Program-made: the position numbers and the translations under genes
Origin: Hysterangium stoloniferum
Taxonomy: Eukaryota; Basidiomycota; Agaricomycetes; Hysterangiales; Hysterangiaceae
NCBI GenBank assembly: GCA_015178975.1
Contig: WHVD01000116.1
Location: forward strand, 124,001 to 188,000
Direction: 5' to 3'
Length of the DNA: 64,000 bases
The notes under the pieces: generated by a model
What the model was told of the DNA's origin: nothing
The model's input: the letters and a program-made list of their open reading frames with translations, nothing else
The model's database searches: none
Shown: one piece after another, positions 22,039 through 33,650 of the stretch
Position numbering within the stretch: the stretch's first letter is position 1
How the letters are laid out: the number at the start of each line of letters is the position of its first letter

Positions 22039-22624
22039 CAGGGCCTGCCAGCTTTCAACAATAGGGATTGGATGCAGGTAATCATCAGAATAAATGGAGT
22101 CCATATCCTTTTGTTCCCTACTCTTGGAATGAATGTGATATTCCTGAACCAGAGGAGACTGAATATCAGGTATTTTACATCAATTTAAAAATCTGATATA
22201 GATTAATACTCATACTTTGATATAGCATGGGCCAGAATGTAGTGAAGGCAATGAACCAGATACTCAAGAATCCCATATTTTCCCTCTAAATAGACCAAAA
22301 CCCCAACCAGATCTGAAGTGCAAAGCAGAGGAAGCTTTGTTTGAGAAGCAATCTGAAATAATACTCAGAAAACAACCCAGGTTGAATTATAAAGAGACTT
22401 GAAGGTATAAAATATTTTAATGCAAATAAATAGAGTTTCTTTATATATAATTTGCATTTTAAGAGCATTTCACACATAGTATTCAACATTTTTGGAACCT
22501 CTGTCATCCATAAGTAAAGTTATTATTCAATATGCCAAAATAGAAAGGGAATGGCAGTTTTGCTATAGAGAAGTAAGTTTAAATGCAATGTGATGTAACA
22601 CTATATTCAGATTGGATTGCAAAT

Positions 22625-23697
22625 TGTCAGGAACCAGAAAACCCGCCGGCCTCCGGGCCCCTGGACCCCGTCCTACATGCTCCCGACCCTCTATATTGTA
22701 TAGTTACAACCGGAGTTCCTGCTGGAGCCCGCACATCAACTTGTTTATGCCTGACTCTGTACGCACCCCACCTGTCTGCACCTAACCCTCTGTGTCTCAT
22801 ACACCAGTCCTCGGACTCCACCGGACTCCAGACTCCACTCTATGTACACCCGACACTCTGTGTCTTATGTACCAGTCACCGGACTCCGACCGGACTCCTG
22901 GAACCCCTCTAACAGAGCATAGAACCCCGCTCCTGTTATGATCTGTCTCTGCGTCTCACACACCAGTCATCGGAAAACCCACTGGACTCCACCGGACCTC
23001 CTGCACATCAAACCTATATATACCCGACACTATCTTGTGCACCAAGTCACCGGACTCCGACCGGACTTCCGGAACTGCTCTAACTGAGCCCCGCTCGAGT
23101 TATGGTTACATGATCTGTCATGATTCGTTCTCCACTCCCGTTCCGTTCCGTCCCTAGTTCCCAGTTTAGTATTTACTTGTTTCGTTTTATGTTTAATAGT
23201 TCTGCCTCTCATTAATACCGGATTTGGTATTATTACATTTCACAGTCTATATAAGTCTGCTATATTCATGTACTTAGAATCCAGTTTCAATCTCGAACTA
23301 GTTTTCCCCCGAACAAGTTTGATCCTTGAACAAGTTTCCCTTCAATCCCAGTCTCTAGTCCTCTTGTCTGTCTGCATGCTCAATTCCCAGAACTCCCACG
23401 GGAACTCCGGAATCTATATCTTCCTGTATGCATTCTGTCAGTTTGAAATATGGACGCCCAAATGAGTGTATGAGGGTGCAGCCCATAAGCTGAAGCCAAG
23501 TCCATCTCAGTCGTACCCATTCTCTGGTAACTATTCTGATACAACACTCCCTTGTACTACTAATATTCCCGGAAACTCCCTGGACCTATTACCCGGGGAG
23601 TCTGTGGGACTATTACCCGGAAAGTGTGTGTTCGAAATATAGTTACCAGAGAAACCTCCGCGGGACTATCCATGGAGCTTTGTTCGGGAACTTAACA
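22625..23697 (+). repeat. Solo LTR (1073 bp)
   Basis: Starts TGTCAGGAACC and ends GGGAACTTAACA, with a perfect CAAAT duplication at 22620-22624 and 23698-23702. It contains repeated CCGGACTCC phrases and the motif GCAGCCCATAAGCTGAAGCC (23478-23497). No internal retroelement sequence is attached. Confidence 0.93.
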
Positions 23698-23702
23698 CAA
23701 AT

Positions 23703-24609
23703 ACTATTTCTACATATATGTGTATATAGACACAGGAGTTATTTTAATATGTAAGAGGTTATTTAAATATCAAACCAAGTTCACATACAGTTCTGATTGA
23801 GGTCACAATGACAGTTGAATCTGAATCATATCATATTCATCATAAATGAATGGCTTATTTCCAAGGTTACTAACCCTTCCTTCATGTTGACAACCAATAT
23901 AGACCAATTATAATATTGATCATAGTGAATATAGTCATTGGTAAACCCCTGAGCTGCCTCCTCATTGTTATCACCAGTGCATCTACAGTGACATGAGATT
24001 GGAAATAGTGGAGTCCATATTCTTTCATTCCTTACTCTTGGAATGAATATGATATTCCTGAACCAGAAGAGACTGAATATTAGGTATTTCACTATCAATT
24101 TCAAAATCTGATACTTATACTTTCATGTATGTAATATGGGTTTAGTGAATGCAGTGAACCAGACACCCAAGAATCTCACATTTCCCTCTAAATAGACCAA
24201 AATTCTAATTAGCTCAGAAGTACAAAGCAGAGTGAATGGGTGAGGAAGCTATGTTTGAGAGGCAGCGTAAAAGAATACTCAGAAAATGACCCAGGGTGAA
24301 TTATAAAAAGACATAAAGGTATGGTAAATCCTAATCCTAACCCTAACCCCTAATAACAAAGTTTTTTGTAGATAATATTCACTTTTAAGAGTATATAACA
24401 TAATATAAAGCATTTCACACATAGTATTTGATGTGTTTTAGAGCCTCTCATCCACAAGTACAGTTGTTTCAGTGTCGCGGCACTTCCTAATTAGGAAGGT
24501 AACTGCTGCGACATGCAAGTTTTTCATGTAAACCTAGAACCCATGTCATTTAGAAGTTATATTTTTATTATTTAAGACTTTAATAAGTTAATTTGAGAAT
24601 TAGTACCAC
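23703..24609. pseudogene. Second, rearranged copy of the PHD/BAH element
   Basis: 23750-23999 is the reverse complement of the PHD region near 19440-19650 and extends it upstream (HCRCTGDNNEEAAQGFTNDY). From about 24000 the sequence is a direct copy of 22070-22500 (PYSWNEYDIPEPEETEY, then the C-terminal part). So a PHD part in minus orientation is joined to a C-terminal part in plus orientation, which implies an inversion or end-joining. Confidence 0.6.
24329..24353. repeat. Short interstitial telomere-like repeat
   Basis: The sequence CCTAATCCTAACCCTAACCCC then TAA is about four units of the CCCTAA telomere repeat, slightly degenerate. It lies inside repeat remains, far from any visible chromosome end. 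Confidence 0.7.
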
Positions 24610-25113
24610 TGTTACGACCCGTTCCCCGATGTTTCAATATCTGACTTCCGATCTCCAACTATGGAACATCATAGTTACTGTATCATCCACATTCTTCCCT
24701 TGTTCCGCATTTGGTAATTTGTCTGTTGACAAGTATTCACTCATTTGTTTATTATATTCCCATTTCGGAATATTGTCTTCCTGATATGTCTTATTGTATT
24801 TCCATTTTAAGAACACTTCCGTTTCTGTCTTATTATGATCTTAGTTTGTAGTACAATAACGAGTAGACTTATATTAGTTTCGGTGAATTTTGTACTTTAC
24901 CTCAGATCTGATATCGACTTAGTTTCTTATTCCTCCTCCCATCTTTCTGTACGCTCGATATTCGGAACTCTTCGGGACTCTGAATATCCATATCTTCCAT
25001 TGTAAGTCTCACCTCTGAAATTAAGGACTTTGAGCGTTTGCGTAGAGGTGCAGCACATAAGCTGAAGCCGACGTCCTGACCCTATCAAACAGTTCCCGAC
25101 ACGGCACTTAACA
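24610..25113 (+). repeat. 5' LTR of Gypsy B1
   Basis: Starts TGTTACGACCCGTTCCCCGA and ends ACACGGCACTTAACA. It lacks about 80 bp found in the solo LTR at 19788-20372. The shared motif CAGCACATAAGCTGAAGCC lies at 25051-25069. Confidence 0.93.
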
Positions 25114-25147
25114 GTATATCAGATCTGAACTCTGTGACTCGCTCATC

Positions 25148-26374
25148 ATGGGTCCCAAACGCAAAGCTGCGGAAGGACCATCCCAACTTCAATCCCCATT
25201 GCAACTTTACACCACTCAACCCGAAACCCCATTTCAGCCGACAACATCAGCTTCAGTCGAAGACATTACTGAGGAGATTACTGAGGTAATGAAGGATCCC
25301 AATATTCCCCACACTTCGGACAACGAAGCAGAAGATCAGCCAGAGACATTGAAAAAGAAATCTTCCAACGAACCAACTGAAATGTTTATCAACTCCATTG
25401 TGAAATTCACTGACTACTTGAATTCCGCTGAGCATAGTAAAGAATCATCCCACACCGGAGTCAAAGAACCTGAACCATTTACCAGCATGGATCCAAAAAA
25501 ATTGAAGAATTTCCTTCTTCTATGCCATTTTAGTTTCCGTGATCGACCCACTGCATTTAAATCCGACAGTCGAAAAGTCAATTTTGTGCTCTCTTATCTC
25601 AAGGATACTGCTCAAGATTGGTTTGAGCCCGGACTATCTGGAATATCCAACGAGACACCCATATGGCTCAATGACTGGGACGCCTTTGTGGAAGAACTGG
25701 AAACTAATTTTGGACCTTACAATCAATCCGGCGAAGCAGAAAATGAATTAATGATGCTCAAGATGAAGGACAATCAACGAGTTTCTGATTATCTCATCAA
25801 GTTCAATACCCTCACCACACAATGTGGATGGGACGATTCCACCCTCAGACACTATTTCTATATGGGACTTCCGTCACACCTTAAAGACGAGATCTGCAAA
25901 GATGGAAAGCCGAAAACTCTCCAACTCATGCGGATTAAAGCTCAAACATCTGATGCCCGTTATTGGGAACGAAAAGCCGAGGTCTCTCATGAGAACCTGA
26001 TGGAACGTTCTCAGAATAACAAGGTGTCGACTAGCAAGTCTTCTGGCAACAACTCAGGCAATAACACCGGCAACTCTGGCACTAATACTGGCAAATCAAA
26101 CTCCGACCAGAAGAAAGACAAGAAATCCAACAAGGAAAAACAGTCAACTTCCGACAAACCCGACATTTCCCATTTGTTGCGTACCGATGGTAAACTCACC
26201 CCGAAGAAGAAACAACAATGTATGGACAATGACCTCTGCCTTTTCTGCAGGAAAGGTGGACACAAGGTTTCCAACTGTACCATTAAATCTAACTCTTCCA
26301 AGGCCTGTGTGGCAACTTCCACTATGACTACAACGTCTAAGGAAAAACCTGTCACGGTGTCAAAAAAAGAGTAA
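25148..26374 (+). CDS. Gag polyprotein of Gypsy B1 (408 aa)
   Basis: The frame starts MGPKRKAAEGPSQLQSP 34 bp after the LTR and is uninterrupted. Residues about 110-270 form the retrotransposon Gag (capsid) region, with FLLLCHFSFRDRP, YLKDTAQDWFEP, WDAFVEELETNFGP and YFYMGLPSHLKDEI. A low-complexity Asn/Gly/Ser/Lys linker follows, then a CCHC knuckle CLFCRKGGHKVSNC near the C-terminus that would bind RNA. It is the only retroelement ORF in the window that looks intact over its full length. Pol lies downstream in a broken frame. Confidence 0.93.
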   Translation: MGPKRKAAEGPSQLQSPLQLYTTQPETPFQPTTSASVEDITEEITEVMKDPNIPHTSDNEAEDQPETLKKKSSNEPTEMFINSIVKFTDYLNSAEHSKESSHTGVKEPEPFTSMDPKKLKNFLLLCHFSFRDRPTAFKSDSRKVNFVLSYLKDTAQDWFEPGLSGISNETPIWLNDWDAFVEELETNFGPYNQSGEAENELMMLKMKDNQRVSDYLIKFNTLTTQCGWDDSTLRHYFYMGLPSHLKDEICKDGKPKTLQLMRIKAQTSDARYWERKAEVSHENLMERSQNNKVSTSKSSGNNSGNNTGNSGTNTGKSNSDQKKDKKSNKEKQSTSDKPDISHLLRTDGKLTPKKKQQCMDNDLCLFCRKGGHKVSNCTIKSNSSKACVATSTMTTTSKEKPVTVSKKE

Positions 26375-28709
26375 GCAACCCTCCAGAATCTGCATGGACA
26401 GAGGGTTGCGTTGACTCTGTCCGTGTTTCCGAGGTTATCCGTCTCAACGCGTCCACTCTCTCTAATCCCAATTCATTATTTGTAAAACTCGTTTCTGACT
26501 TTCTTGGAAATTTAGTGTTCTGAGCTCTGATAGATTCCGGCTCCACACACTGTTTTGTAGATACCACCTTTGCCACGAAACATAATCTGAAACTCCATTC
26601 TGTTCCTGCAATTTCTTTGCGTCTGTTTGATAGCACTAGCAATACGGCAATTACCCAAGCCTGTGACATGTCTATCCGGTTCCCTTGTGGAACATCCCAG
26701 ACGGTTACTTTTTTCATAACACAATTGGACTCTAGCTTTTTGGTAGTTCTTGGATACAACTGGCTCACCCGATATAATCTGTTGATTGACTGGGTATTGG
26801 GCAGTATTAATTTCCGGATTCCCGACACTTCGGTTCCTCCTGCAGCGTCTTTTCTGGCCAACGCCTTTTCGGCATCAATGGCATCAACGGCTTCTACCGA
26901 AACCTCCGTGCCTCCAAAAATCTCTCTCATCAACGCTTCAGCATTTGTTAGGGTGAGTAAACTGGATGGTTTGCAGTGTTTTTCGATCAGCTTAAAAGTT
27001 GATGAAGCATCTGGACATTTTGCAACTCCAGAATTATCTGAGCTAAAAGCCGACCTGGAAGGAGTTCCTGAAAAATACCATGATCTTGCGGACATTTTCA
27101 GTAAGCAAAAAGCTGACAGGCTTGCACCACATAGGCCTTACGACTTAAAAATTGATATTGAGCCTAGTTCAAACCCTCTATTAGGACCTATTTACCCTCT
27201 ATCCCAATCGGAACTTTCGTCTATTCGTGGTTCCTGGATGAACATCTGTTGATAGGTTTTATCCGTCCCTCAAAGTCTCCGTATGGAGCACCCGTCCTTT
27301 TCATCAGAAAGAAGGATGGCTCTCTTTGACTCTGTGTCGATTTCAGAGGATTAAATTCCATCACATGGAAAGATAAGTATCCACTTCCACTCATTACTGA
27401 TTTACTCAACACCCCACAGAAAGCTCGGATCTACACCAAAATAGACCTCAAACACACCTATCATTTGGTCTGAATTGCCGAGGGCGATGAATGGAAAACT
27501 GCTTTTTGGACTCACTATGGATCCTTTGAATGGTTGGTTATGCTGTTTGGCCTTACCAACGCCCCTTCTGCTTTTCAACATTTTGTTAAAGATATATTTT
27601 CCGACATGCTTGACGTATGTGTTATAGTCTATTTGGACGACATTTTGGTATTTTCCGAAGATCCCACTCTTCACAATGAACAGGTCCGTGAAGTCTTCTG
27701 AAGACTCCGTAAAAATGGTCTTTTCACCAATGGTAAAAAATGCTACTTTGACATGGATTCTATTGAATACTTAGGTTTCATTATCGGACCTGATGGTCTC
27801 CGTATGGATGAAACCAAGGTTCAAGTTGTCTGTGACTCGCCCGAACCATGGAAAGTCAAGGACATTCAGTCATTTTTAGGTTTTGCCAACTTTTACCATC
27901 GTTTTATTCGGAACTACTCAGACATTACAGTCCTGCTCACTCGTCTTACCTGTAAAACTCAACCATGGGTCTTTGACGACAAATGCCGCTCCGCCTTCCA
28001 GACTTTAAAAAATGCTTTCACTTCTGCCCTGATTCTTTCCCATTGGAAACCTGATGTCCTGATTATTGTGGAAACCGATGCTTCCAATTATGCAATTGCC
28101 GTGATTCTTTCCATTCAAGATTCCAACGGTGAAATTCATCCGGTTGCATTTCTTTCTCAGACACTTTCAGTGTCCGAACTCAACTACGACGTTCATGATA
28201 AGGAACTTTTGGCAATTTTTGAAGCTTTCAAACATTGGCACCATTATCTCGAAGGTTCCACAACTCCCGTTGATGTTGTTACTGATCACAAAAATCTCGA
28301 ATATTTTTCTACCACTAAACCTTTAACCCGCCGGCAGGCCCGCTGGTCTGAATTCCTTTCTGCTTTCAACATGATTATCTGTTTCCAACCCGGACGTCGT
28401 GGTTGAAAATCAGATGCCATCACTCGACGATGGGATGTCTATCCTAAAGAGGGGGAAAGTAACTATGCCGTTGTTAATCCGCATAACTTGAAACCAGTTT
28501 TTACAACACAACAACTTTCCACATCTATTCAAGCAACTTCCCTCTACTATCCAATTATGCATAGCATCATGATTATGGACATTGAGCAATTACATCAAGA
28601 TATCCTTTCCGCACTCACTTCCAATCTGGCTCTCAAGCCACACCTAGAAGTTCCTGACAATCTCGACCAACCCCGATGGTCACAAGACTCTCAAGGTTTT
28701 ATCAAGTGA
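26375..28709 (+). pseudogene. Pol of Gypsy B1 (protease-RT-RNase H), broken
   Basis: Protease: ALIDSGSTHCFVD near 26525-26565. A linker frame (26617-27252) ends [18 protein letters not shown] (27265-27750) has [26 protein letters not shown] and the intact catalytic [12 protein letters not shown] tail and RNase H (27753-28406) have IEYLGFIIGPDG, ETDASNYAIA, DKELLAI and TDHKNLEYF. Stops at 27327, 27471 and 27699 are TGA where the motif context expects Arg. The last part (28407-28709, ending SQDSQGFIK) is the linker before the integrase, which is missing. Confidence 0.9.
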
Positions 28710-28749
28710 AGAGCCAGACATTGAAAGGGATCTCACAGGGTAGTGGATG

Positions 28750-30480
28750 TTATTGCAGATGTGATAAGTGTGCTGAGGGATGGACAGATGTGGTGAGTGT
28801 AGGGGCGAGTCTACTTGTCAGATTTTGAAGAGCAAACATCATCATATAGAATATCCTTGGAATCGACAAGTGAAGTGACTGGGATGATTGTACGAGAGTG
28901 TGGGTAGTATGGAATAAGGTGGAATGCAGCATATGGTTGTTTGCTAACTGCGCCATCCAGCTCAGCTAAGATATAGGCCCTGTTTCAAGTCTGATGAACA
29001 ACGATAAGTGGACCCAAGGAGCGTGGTTTTGTTTTGTGTGATAATTCTGTGTCAACACGCGAGTTCCTTACTAGCACAAGTGAACCCTCCTTAAAATCAT
29101 AGTCAACTATGAGGTGTTCATGGTCTTTCTTGAACTTCGTAATGGGACTTCAGGACTCGTTCTTTGATAGCAGCAAGATCCACTGGTCGTTTTTCAAGTT
29201 GTCGAGCATGGAGGGCAACAAGTTCACTGGTTGGAAGAGGGGTGTCAATTTTTGGCATGAGGTAAGTCGCTTCAACAACATCAAAAGGCAGAATTGGCTC
29301 GATGCCATGGGCCAAGTAAAATGGCGAATAACCTGTATCCTTCTTGACAGTGACACGATTGGCCCAAAAAATGTGAGACACAATTTCTGGCCAATGAGAG
29401 AGGTTGCCTTCGCAAGTTTTAATTAGGGATTCACGAATGGTACAATGGTTGTGTTTGACAATGCCATTAGCTTGTTTATTGTATGCAGAAATGTGAATGT
29501 GGTGGATATGATATCTCGAGGCAAGCCAGTCCAATGCTGCAATGAAAGGGGTGCCATTGTCTGTAATGACTTCTGAAAGGGCACCAGCGACAGAGAATAT
29601 CGTTAAATATGAATTTTCCCAACGTTACTGCAGTTTTGTGTGCCAATATCGTGAACTCTGGATACAAAGTAAGAGAACAGCGGCCCTGAACAATGTATTG
29701 TAAACCTGATGCCTTTGGCATGTGCATAGTGTCGAGATGTGCACGTTGAAAGAGTGAGGTGGGGGTGGTGACCATAGGAGGAATAAAAACATGTTGTGTG
29801 CTACGGAGTTGGCATTAATGACATGTCTTGACAAACCATGCTACATTGTGGTCAAGTCCTGGCCACCAAAAGTGATCTGACAAACTCTTTTGTGTCGAAA
29901 ATGCCTGTTTGTGTCCCAGTTGATCATGTGCCTGCGAAATGAGAGAAAGACATTTGTTCAGATCAAGAATTACAACCTGATGCATGCCTGAGTTGCTACA
30001 GCGCCAGAGTTCACTGTTTTTGACCAAAAAGTGCAGAGATCTTCGAATAAATTGTTTTGTTGCTGCTTCAGAAAGTCAAGGTGGTTTTTGAGTGGTTGAA
30101 AGAAAGTCGAAAATGAAGGGCAGTTGGGAATCCATGAAAATGTTGTCTTGAGTGTGGGGAATGTCACTTTGAAGAGAGCTGGTCGCATTATTGAGGGAGA
30201 ATGCCGAAAATGGGGAAGAAGAGGCAGACTCGAGGGCATTGTTTGTGAAGTATCCATTGTGATCTGTCCAACTATTAATCCATACCCCTAAACCTAAAAC
30301 ATCGTCAATCCATCCATCGTCTCCACATCACCTTCCACACTTTGTCACCTAGACAAACCATCTGGTCCTACATGATCCTTCCTGGGTATGTGTATGAACT
30401 GAAATGTAGATAGCAAAATGGCTGCAATCCATCAATTCATCGCATTGTTTGGCTGAATATCTGGGTTATTGAGCATTCCT
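28750..30480 (-). pseudogene. RNase H end, H2C2 and integrase of Gypsy C
   Basis: Minus-strand order: EGMLNNPDIQPN (30450-30485), the H2C2 zinc-binding motif HDQLGHKQAFSTQKSLSDHFWWPG with KTCH (29815-29950), then integrase core pieces including FHCSIGLACLE and YHIHHIHISAYNKQANGIVK (29480-29560), IFWANRVTVKKDTGYSPFYLAHG and the C-terminal KSHYEVQERP, SLVLVRNSRVD and AELDGAVSKQPYAAFHLIPYYP (28880-29110). Several frameshifts and stops occur. Confidence 0.82.
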
Positions 30481-30485
30481 TCAAT

Positions 30486-31137
30486 GGAGGGTGTTTATAA
30501 TTACTATAATCTCAAATATTTACTAATAAAAGTCTTATTTTTACAAAACTCCATCTTTAAATAGTGATATCTATTCCTGAAACAATTATATCATCAAAAA
30601 ACAACCATCAGAAATAGTTCTCCATATTACATCTTATACAACCCATAGCTATTTAACAAATTCCATTGTATATAATTTCCTTCCTTTTATAGATGCCTAC
30701 TAATACTTTTATTAGTACTTTGTTTTTTAAAAGTTGTAATGTAGTTATTCCCATGTAAAATATGTAAAATATTATTGGAATTTTTTCATACCACAGCTGT
30801 CTTTATTAAGTAACCCCCCCTATATATTCTGGGTATGTTGGATCAAGTAGAAATCTGTTCAGATTGACAGATCCATTCCGAAGTAATACAAATGTATTTA
30901 GAGGTGCCAATGATATACATACCCATGGAATGGACTATCTAAAAGTATCTATTTTTTAAAAGTATTAGTGTTTCAAACTACTAATTTTTTTCATTGTCTA
31001 CTCGTGTCCAGAAACATTCTTTAGTTTGTAATGTACAAGAGAGTTTAAAACTTTTTGAAAGTTTTTAAAACCAAATTATGTTTGAATCACATCCCAGATG
31101 TTTAATTGGTATACTTAATAGTTTTCAGATATCCTCC
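30486..31137. mobile_element. 652-bp MITE-like insertion in Gypsy C RNase H
   Basis: The coding sequence reads AKYI at 31138 onward and EGMLNNPDIQ from 30482 downward, so the two sides rejoin exactly if this segment is removed. The insert starts GGAGGGTGT and ends ATATCCTCC (short imperfect inverted termini) and is flanked by AAT (30483-30485 and 31138-31140). A 3-bp duplication and G-rich termini would suit the PIF/Harbinger type, but there is no transposase. A second copy of its left part is at 1110-1435. Confidence 0.7.
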
Positions 31138-32197
31138 AATGTACTTGGCATCAACTTCGAGATTGAAGGTAGGTAGACCAATGAGAAAAAGCCTGAGGGC
31201 CCTCAGAGCACGATAAACACCATATAGTTCAATTTTTGGCTGTGAATAGCAAGATTCACGATCGTTCCAAGCAATGGAGCCATATCTTGAGGGGTGTCAT
31301 CGGCCGTGTTCATCCAACTGATAGATAATCCATCCTAAGGCAATATTTGACGAGTCAATGGCCACAATTATTGGCCTTTTGCATGCATAATCGAGGGGAA
31401 TGAGTGCCGGTGCAGACATTACAGCTTTTTTGAGTAAATCCATTGAATTTTGCTAAAGTGCCTCCCAAATGAAGGTTTGTCTTTTCGTGTCAATGAAACT
31501 AGGGGACGAGAGAGTTCAGAAAAGTGTGCCATGAAAATTCTAACCACTCCACAAGTGCCCAAAAAGCCTTGCACTTCAGTGAGATTTTCACAAGGTGGCC
31601 AGTTAAGGATTTTTGATATACATGCTTGATCTGGGATACACCCCTGATAGTTACATGTGTGGCCGACAATATTGACTTCCGTCATTCCAATGTAGAGTTT
31701 ACTTGCTGAAAATGTCACTCCAGCATGCTTCAAGCAGTGAAATATCCTGTTAATGTCTAGAAAATGTTCCCAAACAAAACATCGAATACCACAATTTTTG
31801 GGGATAGTTTCATAGCTGCCATTCTGCAACTCATAGCATGTTTTGGGTCCCAAGATAGGTATATTGTTGAGAAAAGGGGGGCAATGTCAATTTCATCCTG
31901 TAAAATAAAAGTAATGTGGCCTTGAAAGATAGAAATGGAATTGGACCATCCCATTGGCAAACATGTGAGATGATGGGGTCCAAGGGGGGTTTGGAATGTC
32001 GTGAGGTCTCGGGATTGTTCTCCAAGTGGTGCATGATCATATCCTACATACAAGTCACCCAACATGTAAATTGATCTTCCCATGCAATCCTCAGCATACG
32101 GTTCAATGTTGGGGGGAACACTGGCATCTTTGACAATGACTGCATTCAGAGGTTGTAAGTCATGAACAATACAAAATTTCCCATTTTTCTTTGGCAC
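31130..32197 (-). pseudogene. RT and first part of RNase H of Gypsy C
   Basis: Frames 31757-32197 and 31419-31853 give KFCIVHDLQPLNAV, DLYVGYDHAPL, GPHHLTCLPMGWSNSISIFQ and then NNIPILGPKTCYEL. In relatives this last motif is F-I-D-D-I-P; here both catalytic Asp are Asn, which would abolish polymerase activity. Further on come FSASKLYIG, ILNWPPCENLTEVQGFLG and the RNase H piece IVAIDSSNIALG with SRYGSIAWNDRES (31150-31430). A stop interrupts it. Confidence 0.82.
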
Positions 32198-32389
32198 ACA
32201 AAACCATCATGATTGGGAAGAAGAGCCCAAAGGTTCGTAAACACTGCTGGAGATTTTCTGTTTAATAAACTTGATTGGGCAATCTCCCACCATTGGGCCA
32301 ATGGAGAGAATCAAGCTGCTTTAAAAGGCTATCTAAATTATCTGAAGGTGGGCACGAGGAAGGAGGAGAAGGGAGAGCGATGGTACAGG

Positions 32390-33136
32390 TTATGACCTTT
32401 GCTTCAGAAGGGGTTCCCTGGGAAATAGGTACAGGTGCACATATGGAGACTCGAAACCTTCTGGGGGGCTTCTGTCAAATGCATTTACATCAAAGACATA
32501 CCTTCCTGAATTGAAAACATCCTGCCAGTTATATGGCTGTGTGAGAGAGTGATTTGGATGCATTGGGGACAGATGCTGCTCAAGTTTTTGCCTAGTGTTT
32601 TCATGGAATCCAAACCAGAAGTAATGGTCACAGTCTTCAGAAGTAATGACATTTTTGGACAGAAGGTAATGTGACATTTCTTGAATCCCTAGCTTGTAGG
32701 TTCGAAGCCCGGCATCTGTAGTGACAGGTGATGAGGATTGTGTTTGAGTGAACTGGATGAGAGACTGTCGATTATAGTGTTTTTCCTTGAACGCCCCTTC
32801 AAAGGCATTCTCAATAGCAGCTTTGCAGATTTTCCAGTCCGAGGGTGAATAGCCGTCAAAAGTCTTAAAGACGTCACGCTGTAGTCTAGAGAGATAGCGA
32901 AACAAAAAAGGGACTCTGTCACAACCTATTAGTTGTGCATCATCCACACAATTCTCAAACTGCTCCACAAACTCCACCACATCATCCTCATTCCCATTGA
33001 AGGTCTTTGGAGTGCGATTTGATCCCGGTGCAGGCATAGCTGCCTCTCCAGTAAGCACAGCTGCCATGTTAGATATTGAAGGTGGTAGAAACGTTGGGGG
33101 AGGAGGCTGCACAGACAATATGGGGGTTTGGGGCAA
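32390..33136 (-). CDS. Gag of Gypsy C (248 aa frame)
   Basis: After a Pro-rich leader, residues about 35-220 form a Gag capsid-like region (TPKTFNGNEDDVVEFVEQFE, FKTFDGYSPSDWKICKAAIE, YFWFGFHENTRQKLEQHL). No zinc knuckle is visible in the frame. It ends at 32390 with no continuation into the protease, which I could not find. It is one of the longer intact frames of this element. Confidence 0.8.
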   Translation of the reverse strand: MPQTPILSVQPPPPTFLPPSISNMAAVLTGEAAMPAPGSNRTPKTFNGNEDDVVEFVEQFENCVDDAQLIGCDRVPFLFRYLSRLQRDVFKTFDGYSPSDWKICKAAIENAFEGAFKEKHYNRQSLIQFTQTQSSSPVTTDAGLRTYKLGIQEMSHYLLSKNVITSEDCDHYFWFGFHENTRQKLEQHLSPMHPNHSLTQPYNWQDVFNSGRYVFDVNAFDRSPPEGFESPYVHLYLFPREPLLKQRS

Positions 33137-33637
33137 TGGATGTTGAGGAACAGTAGCTGTAGCATGTTTACGAGGATGGAGAGTGCATGGTGGCAGGGCG
33201 GGCTTTGTGGGTGGAATTGCTTATAGAGCAAGAGAAGATGTCCTGAGGAAGGGGGGACGTGAGAAATGCGCCGAGGGAGGACAGATGATGACTGATGTGA
33301 TTTTGCACTGAAATGTAGTCATTAAACATTCAAAGTGATCTTGAAGGGTGGGAGATGTGATGGCAAGCGCAATTGAGTGTGTTGAGGAAAGGACAGGTGT
33401 GACAGATGTGATAATGCTCTGAAGTAGAACAGATGCAATGATACACCGAAGTGGGACAGGTGGTTGTTGAAAGGGTGTCGAAGGGTGGTGGATGGGACTG
33501 ATGTGACACTCACACTGATATAGAGGCAGACAATGACAGAAATAAGACAATGTGTGGCTGATAAGACTGAGCAATGCTGGTGCCAATAGGGAGTGAGAAA
33601 AAGGCTCTTAATCTTAAGTGCAGGGTTTGACAAAGAG

Positions 33638-33648
33638 TGGGGCTCCAC
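33638..33648 (-). other. Primer-binding site of Gypsy C
   Basis: Just inside the LTR (2 bases away) the minus strand reads TGGAGCCCCAC, which fits the usual TGG-start tRNA primer site. The tRNA was not identified. Confidence 0.6.
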
Positions 33649-33650
33649 TA

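Larger units (their letters stand above)
19445..22410 (+). pseudogene. PHD-finger/BAH-like element protein, split by two solo LTRs
   Basis: The pieces in order: a PHD-type finger (19450-19620: GFTNDYIHCDECHNWSHIAC, then FICDECD); after the solo LTR 19788-20372, a BAH/Tudor-like stretch (about 20385-20590: KYYYHVRLIRLDHDSDPKRW, WWRHN, DSLWRDQKYRWKI); an intron; a 197-residue frame (20643-21236: GKWDLVCSLSQEDDMILDY ... WIQRVPAAHAMTLL ... LLEHEMFETSKAAG); and after the solo LTR 21231-22038, a C-terminal part (22044-22410: PYSWNECDIPEPEETEYQ ... LRKQPRLNYKE). PHD and BAH modules read chromatin. This kind of gene is associated with mushroom repeats as far as I recall. It is decayed here. Confidence 0.6.
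24610..28709 (+). mobile_element. Ty3/Gypsy retrotransposon B1, 3'-truncated
   Basis: A 5' LTR (24610-25113), an intact gag frame, and a decayed pol with protease, reverse transcriptase and RNase H in Gypsy order. The sequence stops at 28709 within the linker before the integrase, where the minus-strand Gypsy C remnant begins. There is no 3' LTR. It is the same family as B2 (51150-54318) and as the solo LTR at 19788. Confidence 0.92.
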
